From assembly GCA_035578155.1 (NCBI GenBank), contig JAPWDM010000022.1, positions 2,977,076 to 3,041,075 of the forward strand: a DNA stretch of 64,000 bases. The letters are read 5' to 3'. The translations under genes and the position numbers were made by a program. Of the stretch, positions 12,905 to 24,079 are shown one piece after another. Numbering within the stretch: the stretch's first letter is position 1; every line of letters starts with the position of its first letter. The notes beneath the pieces were generated by a model. It did no database searches. It saw nothing but the letters and a program-made list of their open reading frames with translations, and had not been told where the DNA came from. Origin of the DNA: Brachynemurus nebulosus. Lineage: Eukaryota; Arthropoda; Insecta; Neuroptera; Myrmeleontidae.

Positions 12905-13700
12905 TTTTTGGTAATCCGGGAAAAACGAAAACACTTTTTAAAATTTTTTTATTGTTAAAATCGAAATGTTCTTTTAAAGAGGGTTAAAATTACCATATTT
13001 TATATTAAAATTTTAACACAATCACTCCCTAATTAACGAGCCTTACTTAATATTAGCAAATTGAGAAAAAACACGTCAATTAGATTTTTTTACACAGATT
13101 TTATTTGTTATATAATTCAAAAGGATATTTTAAAAATGTGTATGAATGGCTTTCATTAAATAAATTTCAATATATTTTCCATTTATTTTAACAGTGGAAT
13201 GTCCTTATTAGTGGCTATACTTTCGGCTTGGAGCGAATTAGACGAAGATTTTCTTCTAAAACCAAATTTAATAATTAATTAAAGAAATAAAAAAAAATTT
13301 GTGGATTTCCTACCGTTCAAATATAATCTTTATTGTATGTAAAAATGTTATTACATTTTTTCAAAAAACTGTAAGTAAACTGTAAAATTTTCTTTACAAA
13401 TATGTTAAAATAGAGAAATGTTTCCTTTTTAATTTATTTTTAACTCTTTTTAAATGATTCACTTTAAAATTTTTTAATATTTCTTAATCGAAATTTCATA
13501 AAAGAATGTGTCAAAATTTAAAAAAATTTTTCTTTGTTAAAAAAAAAAAAATTGAATGTGCAAAATTATTTAATATTAGAATGCTCTGATTATACAATTC
13601 TAATCATAACTGTATTGTCAATTGGATAAAAAATTACGTAAAAATATTATTGTTTGAATATGATTTAACGTAATTTTTATACGATTGAAGCAAACTCTTA
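12905..13700 (+). repeat. Dispersed repeat family, copy A
   Basis: 12930-13160 matches 61140-61385 (AAAGAGGGTTAAAATTAC and ATTTTTTTACACAGATTT region). 13500-13690 matches 63785-63965 (TTAGAATGCTCTG, TAACTGT.TTGTCAATTGGAT, ATATGATTTAACGTAATTTT). The two halves are separated in the second copy by about 2.4 kb of other repeats. Confidence 0.65.
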
Positions 13701-14089
13701 TTAATTTTAGGAAGGTGTAAATATAATCTAAATTCTGATCATATCACATAACAGATATCGTCGGGATTTTTTTTGTAAAAAAAAATGGAACAGAGATACA
13801 TTATAAAAACATTTAACTGACAGAGAAATAGAATATAGCCGAATCGTTAAATTGGATTAAAAAAATCATGACACGCTACTTATAAAGCGGTTTTTTTCGA
13901 ATTTAGCTCGCAAAAAATGAGACAGAAAAAAAAAGAATGCGAGTGCGAGTGAAATGGAGAACGACATATTTCCTAGTTTTTCTCGAAAAGTAAGTAATTT
14001 AGAGCAACCGTATAAAAACATTTTTTATGCATTTTACCTTTTACAATGGCTTAGTGTAAAAAAAAATTTGAAAAATTGCTTAATTCTGG
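13701..14089. other. Interior of the 7.5-kb hAT-like insertion, no gene seen
   Basis: AT-rich with no recognisable motif. Confidence 0.5.
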
Positions 14090-14244
14090 CAAAAAACTCA
14101 TTTTGTTGACAAAAAACGCCCGGAAAACCTACTTCTGGGCATCCGACGTGTCTGGCTAACGAACTCATCCAACGATTTGGAAAATCGAATTCGCACACAA
14201 AATTTCATAAGCATTAAACGTTTCGTTCGAGAGTTATCGCGCGG

Positions 14245-14324
<80 letters not shown>

Positions 14325-14455
14325 TTTAGTGAATATCATTTTCGTATTCTAGGGACCTCAAAACATATTTCTGATATGGTCTCGGGCTTAGGTCGCATCA
14401 TGACACCTGGCGTAAAAGCTGAATTTCCAGTTTTGGAAATTCGCTAAAAAAAGGT
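14090..14455 (+). mobile_element. (TA)n-carrying interspersed element, copy 2
   Basis: Forward copy of the family: TCCGACGTGTCTGGCTAACG, CGTTTCGTTCGAGAGTTATC, (TA)n, AAATTTTAGTGAATATCATT, then GGACCTCAAAACA and TTTGGAAATTCGCTAAAA. It is inverted relative to copy 1 at 4925-5290. Confidence 0.65.
14249..14321. repeat. (TA)n microsatellite
   Basis: TA tract inside copy 2 of the (TA)n-carrying element. Confidence 0.95.
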
Positions 14456-15070
14456 TGGTCTGACGTAATCAAATATATGCAATAAGTGTAGCAAAGTTGG
14501 ACGGACCCAGTCCAGTTTTCTTTTTGTTATTTTTATATTCGAGTGACTATAGTAACATAAATATGTACGTTTAAATTTGCTTTATTTGTTAATGACTTTA
14601 GACCAACTTTAGTTAATTTGATCTACAGCAAATGTATACTGTAAAGATCAAAATACATTTTTCGTTGCCCTAATTATTAAAAAGAACATTATTTAAGTAA
14701 TAGTCAGTAATTAAGATATGTAATTCTTTTAAAAATAATTTTATTTCTTTTCAAAGTTTCAAATTTGTTGCCTAAGTGTTGTTGCCTAACCTAATTTGTT
14801 TCCAGCTTTGCTGACGGGTATTTTTAGTTGAAGAATCTTTTCGTTAAATTGCTAGGTAACAAATTTTCGTTAGACTAGTACAAATTTATCGTGTAATAGT
14901 CAGTGAAATACATTTGTTTTTGTTTAGAGGTTTTATTTAGAGTTTGTGTTGGTTCAGTTAATTTACTTTTAAATTTTTATCTGGATTCACGGTATTCATT
15001 TCATTTAAAAATAAGTGTAAATGTAAAAATAAAAATTTTCGATAATAATTATTGTTGTTTTGCCTAAAAT
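14456..15070. other. Interior of the 7.5-kb hAT-like insertion, no gene seen
   Basis: AT-rich. It leads into the CCGAAAACCGGTTAT subterminal repeats of the right end (15080-15209). Confidence 0.5.
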
Positions 15071-15217
15071 AAAAAAAAAAAACCGAAAACCGAAAACCGG
15101 TTATTTCAAAAATCGGTTATTTTGAGCGGTTTAAACCGTCCGTTTAAACCGAGCATAAAAAAACCGAAATAACCGAAAACCGGTTATTTTTGAAAAACCG
15201 CCATCCCTAATAAAATG

Positions 15218-15869
15218 TTTCCTCCCGGTAAAAAATAGACTATAACGTTGTTTTAACAATATGCAAAGTTCGAATGAAGTCAGTGATCCTCTTATCGTTT
15301 TAAATGTATTTTCCCACGGGAATTAGACTTCTCACAGGATTCAGATATTTTCCCGGGGTAGAAAGTAGTCTGTGTCCCTTTCTATCCCCGCTGTAAACAA
15401 TATGCAATATTTAAAATCAATTTTCCATTTTTTTAACATTCAGTTGTCATTATTTAATTGTTTCATTTTAAATATATTTTCCCTCGGGAATCAGATACTT
15501 TCTCGGTGTAAAAACATGTTTATCGCTGTATACCGTTCTATCTGCTAACAAACAGAGTTCGAATAAACTGCAAAAATTTTGTTTTGCATTTAAAATATAT
15601 TTTTCCACACAAATGAGATTTTTCACAGGAATGAGATGTTTTTCCAGGGTAGAAAGTCGCCTATGTTCTTTTCCAAACCCTCTGTTAACAACATTCGAAG
15701 TTTGAAACCAATAACCCACTTTTTAATAGTCAACTCTCATAATAGTCATAGATAGCCTATAAGTCTCCGTCTCCCAAGCTATTTCTGTGCATAGTTTCAA
15801 GTTGACTGGTTAAGTCGTTGAAGCCTAAAAGCAAGTCAAACAAACAAACACTCAACTTTGCATTTATAA
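15218..15869 (+). repeat. Interspersed repeat with diverged ~140-bp tandem units
   Basis: Units carry TTTTCCC.CGGGAAT.AGA and GGGTAGAAAGT.G.CT near 15310-15370, 15478 and 15600-15660. The end reads CTCCCAAGCTATTTCTGTGC, GACTGGTTAAGTCGTTGAAG, then CAAACAAACAAACA, which resembles the tail of a common insect interspersed repeat. The frame at 15468-15719 is a by-product. The 7.5-kb hAT-like insertion interrupts its left unit. Confidence 0.55.
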
Positions 15870-15871
15870 TA

Positions 15872-16448
15872 CAGTGTAAACTCTATATAGTAAACTTCTA
15901 TTTAACGAAAAACTCCTTAAAACGTAGAAATTGCTAAGGTTTGTTTGGTTTACATTATCATTCATATATTGAAACACTCTTTATAACGTAACAGCCTCTC
16001 TCAATAGCGAAAAATACGTCATTATTTGAACCTCAATAAAATTTTATTTCACTGACCTTCAAACACAATAGTGATACAGAGTCGTAAATATTTCGTACGC
16101 ACAAAGGGATTTTTAGAAATCTGTTTATTTGTTTGTTGTAATTCTAATTGCCTAGTACGTGTTTTTACCTACTGTACTTCCGTACTATTGTCTTATTGTT
16201 GTCTTTACGTTATCATATTCTTAGTTTCATTCAAACTTTTTATCTGTAAACATGGCGAGTAAAAGAAAGAGTTTATGTATTGACACGAAAAGTGTCATTT
16301 AATTCAGTCAAAATTAAAACCACTTACTAAATTCGTAAGTTGTATTCGTAAAATTATATTTTTTCTGTTACTCTCCATATAACGAAAACTCTTTATAACG
16401 TAATAAAATACCTGGCCCCTTCAATTTCGTTACATGGAGTTTACCTTC
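15872..16448 (+). mobile_element. pogo/Tigger-like element remnant
   Basis: The left end CAGTGTAAACTCTATATAGT is mirrored by TTACATGGAGTTTACCTTC, with TA on both sides (15870-15871, 16449-16450). TTATAACG motifs recur inside. It retains the first codons of a transposase (16252-16302), which supports the pogo assignment. Confidence 0.65.
16252..16302 (+). pseudogene. pogo/Tigger transposase N-terminus (16-residue relic)
   Basis: ATG is followed by ASKRKSLCIDTKSVI and a stop. The MASKRKSL start is typical of CENP-B/Tigger-type transposases, whose N-terminal helix-turn-helix begins with SKRK and a following L-S-x-x-x-K helix. Only 16 codons survive, and the rest of the roughly 500-residue protein is absent. 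The position inside pogo-like inverted ends with TA duplications agrees. It cannot be functional as a transposase. Confidence 0.5.
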
Positions 16449-17133
16449 TATTAGTTAGGATAAGGATTAAGATTTAGAGCCAAGACACACGAACCACGCC
16501 ACGACCACTTTTTTGTGGTTGTCGTGTGGTTGTACTGTCGTTCGTGTGTCTTAGACGGCGACTTGCGAGCCACTTTTTAGTGGCCGAATGACGTACAGCA
16601 CGTACAGTCACTGCTAGGAGGCATCAAAGCCACTTAGAGCCAGGACACACGAACCACGCCACGACCACGCGACAGCGACAAAATAGTGGCTATTCTGTGG
16701 CCGGGTATGTATGCATGTACTTTTCTTATGGAAACACAAATTTCAAGACACACGAGCCACAACCTGTCGTCGTAATCGGACACTGTCGCAATGTGTCGTC
16801 GTATTGTCGTTTTTAGTCGCTAAAACTTGCGACCAATGGACCACTTATAAGCGACAGATACGTACTACTAGTACTACAGTGTCTCTCGAACATTACAAGA
16901 AATCATTGAATAATACGACTCAAGCAGGTGTTTTGTAATTTTTGTTTTGTTTAGTTTTCTTAATTGTGTGTATTTTTATTTCTTTTGGTCTTTTTTGATT
17001 GTTTTGTTTTTTTGTTATTATTTTGTTTTTTTGTTTTGGTTTGTTTTTTTCTTGTTTTGTTTTTTCTTTTTTTTTTTGGTCTTTTTTAATTTTTTTTTTG
17101 TTTTTGTTTCTTTGTTTTTATTTTCTTGAAAAA

Positions 17134-17322
17134 ATGGCAATGGTTAACGAAGATTCATTTGATACGGAATTATTTATTGAGGAAATCCGGAATTTACCCG
17201 CAATCTGGGATTACACATATTCGGGATATAGTAACCGGATGGAAAAAGTAAAGGCATGGGAACATCTTTGCTTCAAATTTTATAATAACTTTGAAAATAC
17301 AGAAAAGAAAGAAAAAAATTGA
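17134..17322 (+). CDS. MADF-domain (Myb/SANT-like) protein of a Harbinger element, left arm
   Basis: 62 residues from the first in-frame ATG; the frame upstream is a poly-T artefact. Residues 13-45 (FIEEIRNLPAIWDYTYSGYS then NRMEKVKAWEHLC) fit the N-terminal half of a MADF domain: acidic helix, RxxPxIWD, a Y-rich turn, then KxxAWEHLC. In PIF/Harbinger elements the second gene typically encodes a MADF/Myb-like DNA-binding partner that brings the transposase to the nucleus and to the ends. Here the protein stops after a lysine-rich tail, so it is a truncated MADF rather than the full roughly 85-residue domain plus extension. It reads toward the palindrome centre and faces its twin at 18656-18844. 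Confidence 0.6.
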   Translation: MAMVNEDSFDTELFIEEIRNLPAIWDYTYSGYSNRMEKVKAWEHLCFKFYNNFENTEKKEKN

Positions 17323-17910
17323 ATATAAACCTTTTTATGACACATTTTATTTACAATAAAGGTACCGCTGTTATAAACGTATCCTGTATATATATTGTTT
17401 ATTGATTTATTTTTGCAGAATTATTTATGTAATACAAAATAATTATTATAAAGGCAAATTGGTCAACAGAATTGAAACATTTTTATGGCATGGAAAAACC
17501 ATTCGGTTAAGAATAAAAGCATGTACTAGAAGCTCTCCTGCTGTTTGAACGTGGATTATTGACTATTATTAGATAAATAAGCTATATAATTATTTAAACC
17601 TTTTTAGTTTTATAATAAAAGAAAAAAATTAAAAATTCAAAGAAATAAAGAGCTGAAAATTTTTGAATTGTTTCATCAAATAATTTTAAAAATTGAATCT
17701 GCAAAAATATGTAATACCAAAATACCGATATGTATTTTAAAAGAAATATTATTTAAAAGAAGAATCACCTCTCTGATTAATTTTGTTTATTTTTATCCTA
17801 GCGTACCTACTTCACGCTGCAAAATTTTAAGTTCCTTAAATTTCAGTATTGATAAATCAATTATTGTATGAATACTTAACGCAGACACTGTATATAACAA
17901 ACAGTATTAA
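17323..17910. other. Inner part of the left Harbinger arm, noncoding
   Basis: A 67-codon frame without ATG (17668-17871) is preserved identically in the right arm (18107-18310, minus), but this reflects arm identity, not coding. Confidence 0.5.
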
Positions 17911-18655
17911 GTGGCTTTGATGCCTCCTAGCAGTGACTGTACATCCTGTACGTCATTCGGCCACTAAAAAGTGGCTCGCAAGTCGCCGTCTAAGACAAAC
18001 GAACGACAGTACAACCACACGACAACCACAAAAAAGTGGTCGTGGCGTGGTTCGTGTGTCTTGGCTCTTAATACTGTTTGTTATATACAGTGTCTGCGTT
18101 AAGTATTCATACAATAATTGATTTATCAATACTGAAATTTAAGGAACTTAAAATTTTGCAGCGTGAAGTAGGTACGCTAGGATAAAAATAAACAAAATTA
18201 ATCAGAGAGGTGATTCTTCTTTTAAATAATATTTCTTTTAAAATACATATCGGTATTTTGGTATTACATATTTTTGCAGATTCAATTTTTAAAATTATTT
18301 GATGAAACAATTCAAAAATTTTCAGCTCTTTATTTCTTTGAATTTTTAATTTTTTTCTATTATTATAAAACTAAAAAGGTTTAAATAATTATATAGCTTA
18401 TTTATCTAATAATAGTCAATAATCCACGTTCAAACAGCAGGAGAGCTTCTAGTACATGCTTTTATTCTTAACCGAAGGGTTTTTCCATGCCATAAAAATG
18501 TTTCAATTCTGTTGACCAATTTGCCTTTATAATAATTATTTTGTATTACATAAATAATTCTGCAAAAATAAATCAATAAACAATATATATACAGGATACG
18601 TTTATAACAGCGGTACCTTTATTGTAAATAAAATGTGTCATAAAAAGGTTTATAT

Positions 18656-18844
18656 TCAATTTTTTTCTTTCTTTTCTTTATTTTCAAAGTTATCATAAAA
18701 TTTGAAGCAAAGATGTTCCCATGCCTTTACTTTTTCCATCCGGTTACTATATCCCGAATATGTGTAATCCCAGATTGCGGGTAAATTCCGGATTTCCTCA
18801 ATAAATAATTCCGTATCAAATGAATCTTCGTTAACCATTGCCAT
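18656..18844 (-). CDS. MADF-domain (Myb/SANT-like) protein of a Harbinger element, right arm
   Basis: Mirror copy of 17134-17322, 62 residues from the equivalent ATG. It differs at two tail residues (D for N and K for T in the FKFY.NFEN.EK segment), while the MADF helices are identical. The adjacent poly-A/T tract differs in length between arms. The two genes are convergent, so read-through of either would make a long hairpin RNA. Confidence 0.6.
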   Translation of the reverse strand: MAMVNEDSFDTELFIEEIRNLPAIWDYTYSGYSNRMEKVKAWEHLCFKFYDNFENKEKKEKN

Positions 18845-19349
18845 TTTTTCAAGAAAATAAAAACAAAGAAACAAAAACAAAAAAAAAATTAAAAAAGACC
18901 AAAACAAAAAAGAAAGAAACAAAACAAGAAAAAAATAAAACAAAAACAAAAAAAACAAAATAATAACAAAAAAACAAAACAATCAAAAAAGACTAAAAGA
19001 AATAAAAATACACACAATTAAGAAAACTAAACAAAACAAAAATTACAAAACACCTGCTTGAGTCGTATTATTCAATGATTTCTTGTAATGTTCGAGAGAC
19101 ACTGTAGTACTAGTAGTACGTATCTGTCGCTTATAAGTGGTCCATTGGTCGCAAGTTTTAGCGACTAAAAACGACAATACGACGACACATTGCGACAGTG
19201 TCCGATTACGACGACAGGCTGTGGCTCGTGTGTCTTGAAATTTGTGTTTCCATAAGAAAAGTACATGCATACATACCCGGCCACAGAATAGCCACTATTT
19301 TGTCGCTGTCGCGTGGTCGTGGCGTGGTTCGTGTGTCCTGGCTCTTACA

Positions 19350-20428
19350 CTTTAAAAATGAATTTTTAACAATTTTAAAATCACCAGCAAACCATACCAC
19401 ATCAGTTCCCACATTTCTAATTGTAAAAGCGACAGACTTCCATTTAAATTTTCTTCCCCTGTTTCAACCTAAGGGATGAATTTTTAAAAGCTCTGAAACT
19501 TTTGTGTTCAAATCAGTAACCTAACACCAATTTCCATATTCCAATAATCCCTTATTAGTGCTCACCTACATTATATAAGAAATCCCTGTTCAAAATTTCC
19601 TGTTTCTAGGTGACAGACTTTCATTTAAGATTTCTTCCCCTGTTTCAACCACTAATGGATGAATTTTTAAAAGCACTGAAACTTTTGTGTTCAAACCAGT
19701 AACCTAATACCAATTTCCATATTTCTAACTCAAAAAATTACAAATTTCTATGACAATTTTCGTCCCCCATTTTACCCCCTTAGGGGGTGAATTTCCAAAG
19801 ATTCCTTCTTAGTTTTAAAATCCCTGTTCAAAATTTCACGGTTCTAGATGACAGACTTTCATTTAAAGTTTCTTCTCCGATTTCAACCCCCTAAGGGATG
19901 AATTTTGAAAAACACAAACTTTTGTTTTCGAACCAATAACCTAACACCAATTTCCATATTTCTAACTCAAAAAATTGCAAATTTTGTATGAAAATTTTCA
20001 TCCCCTATTTTACACCCTTAGGGGGTGAATTTCCAAAAATGCCTTTTCAGTGCTCACTTACGTTATATAACAAATCATCTCTTTTCAAAATTTCACGTTT
20101 CTTGGTGACAGACTTCCATTTAAAGTTTCTTCCCCTGTTTCATCGCCCTTTAAGGGTTGAATTTTTAAAAGCACTGTAACTTCTGTGTTCAAACCAGTAA
20201 CCTAACACAAATTTCTATATTTCTATCTAAAAATATTACAGATTTCTATCAAAATTTTCAACCCTTATTTTACCCCCTTAGAGGATGAATTTCCAAAAAT
20301 CCTTTCTTGGTGCTCACCTACGTTACATAAGAAATCCCTGTACAAAATTTCACGTTTCTAGGCCCAGCGGTTTGGGTTGTGCATTGATCGGTCAGTCAGT
20401 CAGTTTTGATTTTTATATATATAGATAA
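19350..20428 (+). repeat. Interspersed repeat with ~240-bp diverged tandem units and CAGTCAGTCAGT tail
   Basis: Units recur near 19430, 19613, 19850 and 20105, each with GACAGACTT.CATTTAAA, TTTCTTCCCCTGTTTCA, AAGGGATGAATTTT and AGTAACCTAACACCAATTTC. The end GGTCAGTCAGTCAGTTTTGA followed by a short TA run is the tail of the family whose head may be at 4685. The 63-codon frame at 19988 is a by-product. Confidence 0.6.
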
Positions 20429-20551
20429 TTATGTACTCAAAAATATTTACTCAAACATGTGATAATTAATTTTGTAGCTTCCCTCTCTGTTTTGGACAAA
20501 AAATGGATGACATGTCACGATTCTATTTATTATAGGGACTCTACTAGATAC

Positions 20552-21389
20552 ATACATTTATATAGATACATACTGCCATATATTATAGTTGGCAGATCAA
20601 AAATTTCTTTTTAACTGGAAATATTTTTATTCGATTGGAAATTATTTGGGAAAATTTAGGAATATAATTTTTTATTTAGAACATTATAATTAGGTAGTAA
20701 TTAATTAGTCTTTTTTTAGCATATAGTTAGCAGACCATGATGATAGAAAATATTTTATTTCATGTTTTTTAATAGTAAATAGTTTGGAAAGAACATTAAA
20801 ATAGTCACATCGTTTGGGAATTCATAGTTAATTAATATGTACAGTATTATGTACTTCAATTTCAATACATTTTATAGCTGACGTCACTGACTGACATGGC
20901 GGCAAAATTCAAATACTTTATGAATTATCTTTCAAATTGTTCTTCATTAGTATGTTGTATATTTATATAGTTGATAGGACGTGTTAATTTTAATAAATAA
21001 TATCGTGAAAAATTGCTTCCAAAATATATTTTCTAATCAGGTGCCGATTGAATTAAACTTCTAAGTAATAAAATTCAAAAGATCAGAATTCAGATTATAT
21101 AATATGCTCGAAATAACATTCAAACAAGATTGCTTAATAAAAATTGTACTAATTATCAAAAAACAATTTTTCTAAGATTTTTATTCAAGAAAATTTAATT
21201 TTCTTTCATTTTTCAAATTGTACATCGTTTTAATGAAGATAAACAAAATATTCGTAAGGTGTCCTCATATTTGTGGTTAACAATCTTAACAATAAGTTAA
21301 TTAATGAAGTTAAGGGACTTTTTGATCACATACGCAAAAAATTGCCTATTAGCGATCAAAAAAAAAACTTTCTTTGTAAATTTAAGACC
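20552..21389. other. AT-rich DNA without a recognisable gene
   Basis: No frame, repeat edge or splice pattern could be supported. Confidence 0.5.
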
Positions 21390-21393
21390 TTAA

Positions 21394-21758
<365 letters not shown>

Positions 21759-21830
<72 letters not shown>
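21759..21830. repeat. (TA)n microsatellite
   Basis: Directly abuts the TTAA of the hairpin. The sequence to its right belongs to another family. Confidence 0.95.
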
Positions 21831-21832
<2 letters not shown>

Positions 21833-21955
21833 CATTTTTCTTCAGAATCGTGTTCTATGGGTCCGAAAACGGATAGCGCCCCTACTCTCGCCTCGTCCCG
21901 TTCTTATCGTATAGACTGTATACATTCTAATTTTTTCTGTGAAAAATTCGACTAA
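21831..21955 (+). repeat. Fragment of the 49.7-52.0 kb palindrome family
   Basis: GGGTCCGAAAACGGATAGCG, CCCCTACTCTCGCCTC and TCTTATCGTATAGACTGTAT match 51898-51962, and also follow a (TA)n tract there. Only one end is present. Confidence 0.65.
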
Positions 21956-22946
21956 ACGACTGAGCACTTCTATACCGACCCTCGTATGGCAATCATACCA
22001 TTAAATTATGACATAATTTGAAATTTGGAGATACGAGGTTTTGTTATTGTTAAATAACTTTCATTCTGATAAATAAAATGAAATTTTTATTAGCCTATGA
22101 TTCTAAACATTTATATCTAATTATCTCAAAACAGTGAAAAATCGACATACGTGATTCTAGCAGTAAGCCGTCGATACGTACTATTAAATTTCCTACATTT
22201 GATCCTGAAAATTGTGAAAAATTAGCTATTGACCACGGAACTTTGATAGTGCGTGTCCGGCACGCACTTGGCGAATTGTATTTTAATGATCTGTTAATTT
22301 TGAATAAAATTAAACTAAAAAAAAAGAAAAAAAAGAAAAAGAACTAATAATTTCTACGAAAACGATGCATTTACATAAAAATAATACTATTCAAGGTTCG
22401 TTAATACTTTTGTGTTGTTATTCGATAGGGTGTGATAACTGTGCATGTTTTAATGCCATAAATTGTACATTTTTTTCCTTCCTTTAAATAAATACATAGT
22501 TAATAATAATGGGAAAAACATTAATTAGGTACTTTGTAGAATTTAAAAGAAAAAAAAATGTTTCGGCGAAGTGCAAAGTCCATTCAAGGTTCAATCATTT
22601 CATTGTTTTAAAATACGAAACAAAAAATAACATCATCACGGTTGGTGATTTTTTTAAAGTAGGTAATGAAATTTTATTTCATAAAAATAATTGAAGAAAA
22701 ATATTTTGAAATTATAAAGCATAAATCCAGATTTCTTTATTGGTATTAAGCAGAGCCGAATTAAGTGTTGTGTATTATAAAAAAATTTTACTGCAAAATA
22801 TTTTGCTTCCAAGTCTACTAATGAAGTAGTGGCAGCCGTTATCAATAAAATTCATTTAACTAAAGTATATAAAATTTCAAATTAATAAATTCATCAGGTG
22901 TCAAAGATGGAATCGTTATTGACATCAGAGTAAAGTGAGATGCAGT
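21956..22946. other. AT-rich DNA without a recognisable gene
   Basis: The frames at 22509 and 22654 are short and lysine/asparagine-rich with no domain. Confidence 0.5.
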
Positions 22947-23134
22947 CAGGGCCGGATTTACCCTAAGTGTCGCCCTGTGCATCGTAAAAATGCCGCTCCT
23001 GGAAAAAGAAACATCAACGTTTTCTTTAAAAAAATAAGTGGCGAGTAAAAAAAACGCCAAATTGCCACATTGTGTTCCAAATTTTGCCGCCCTGAGTACT
23101 AGCTCCTCGTAACCCTAGTGTAAATCCAGCACTG
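22947..23134. mobile_element. hAT-type MITE
   Basis: CAGGGCCGGATTTAC at 22947 is mirrored by GTGTAAATCCAGCACTG ending at 23134. The 8-bp flanks GATGCAGT and GCTATAGT agree at 5 of 8 positions, a decayed duplication at best. It resembles the element at 56831-57062 (CGCCCTG, GTGGCGAG patches). Confidence 0.55.
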
Positions 23135-24079
23135 GCTATAGTAATGTTTGAATCGAAGAATCTCAGCAACCTTTCAACATACAAAGAAATCAACCGATAT
23201 TTTGTGCATTTATTCATAACGAATTTTTTAGTGTTGGTCTGTGAATTTGTCGAATCACATTTTCATGAATATCGCCAAGATGTTATTTACAACATAAAGT
23301 GATCTTACGAATTATCGCGGCTACGCTTACAGGAATAAGCCTATAATAAGGGGTGGCCAACAAGTCTATCACCATCGACAGAGCGATCGCGAGGTTAGCA
23401 GTAATTTATTATCACCTGTTAAAAAAAATCTTTTCTAAAAAGAAATTAGACAATTATTTTAAATTTTAAACAACTTATTATTATTTCTACCCTTAATAGA
23501 CAAAAAAATTTATTTAAATTTGAGATTATGTATTTCAAACATTTCTTTAACGATGCTATGTCATACAAATGATCTCATAATGTAGTATTTTCAGTCTCTA
23601 TTAATTATTAATTCAAAAATTTTAATTAAGTAAATATTGTGAAGTAATCTTTAAGAGTTATTTTTAGGTACAAAATGGTTAAGGTTAAAATTTAACATTT
23701 GTAATTTTTATTTTACTTAGAATAATTATACGCATTCAACGCGTTCTTTTAAATTAGTTAAATTACCACATATTTTTGTGAATATTACAGTCCATTTATG
23801 TACGAATAGATAACCACGGTAAGGCAGCCAACCGTTCCGGATACTGCGAGACAGTCCCAAAAAAGCAACTGCTGTCCCACTTTGAATTTTTTTGTTGAAA
23901 TAGTCTCGGAATGGGTCTAATGCATCCCGAGAGTCACGCATTTTTTAAGTAAATTGGAAATAATAAATTTGATTTATTTATTTCAGATACATATCGTAAT
24001 TCAGATACATATCGACACGTAGATAACGAATATGTATTTTTATCTTTTTATTACCATTATTTTTATACTTATAACAATT
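23135..24079. other. AT-rich DNA without a recognisable gene
   Basis: GGGGTGGCCAACAAG near 23350 and CAGTATCCGGAACGG (minus) near 23840 look like MITE fragments, but no paired ends were found. The minus frame at 23726-23941 has no domain. Confidence 0.4.

Larger units (their letters stand above)
7669..15209. mobile_element. hAT-like insertion, 7.5 kb
   Basis: Ends TAGGGATGG (7669) and CCATCCCTA (15209) are inverted, followed inward by ACCGG-rich subterminal repeats on both sides. The flanks carry a perfect 8-bp duplication ATAAAATG (7661-7668 and 15210-15217). The joined flanks rebuild a repeat unit resembling the uninterrupted ones at about 15300-15700, which supports a true insertion. No transposase reading frame was recognised. 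The interior holds a piggyBac-type MITE, a hAT MITE, inverted minisatellite and a (TA)n element. Confidence 0.7.
16474..19347. mobile_element. PIF/Harbinger-type palindromic element
   Basis: Ends GAGCCAGGACACACGAACCA (16637) and its inverse (to 19344) are flanked by TTA (16634-16636, 19345-19347). The 3-bp TTA duplication is diagnostic of PIF/Harbinger. Arms of about 1.27 kb (16637-17910 and 18068-19344) are near-identical inverses. A 157-bp module starting GAGCCAAGACACACG sits outside the left arm (16477-16633), and its inverse (17911-18067) sits exactly at the palindrome centre, giving the order M-A-M'-A'. Each arm holds a MADF gene. No DDE transposase is visible. Confidence 0.75.
4495..20543. 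mobile_element. hAT-like insertion, 16 kb, swollen by nested elements
   Basis: The left end TAGAGTCCCTATAATAAATA at 4495 is mirrored by TATTTATTATAGGGACTCTA ending at 20543. The flanks carry a perfect 8-bp direct repeat, CTAGATAC, at 4487-4494 and 20544-20551. An 8-bp duplication with short inverted ends is the hAT signature. The 9885-10125 MITE has the same ends. No transposase was recognised. Most of the interior is later insertions, so the founding element was probably short. Confidence 0.65.

Noticed and set aside
17668..18310. 67-codon frame present identically at 17668-17871 and 18107-18310
   Set aside because: Identity comes from the palindrome arms. There is no ATG start and no recognisable domain.
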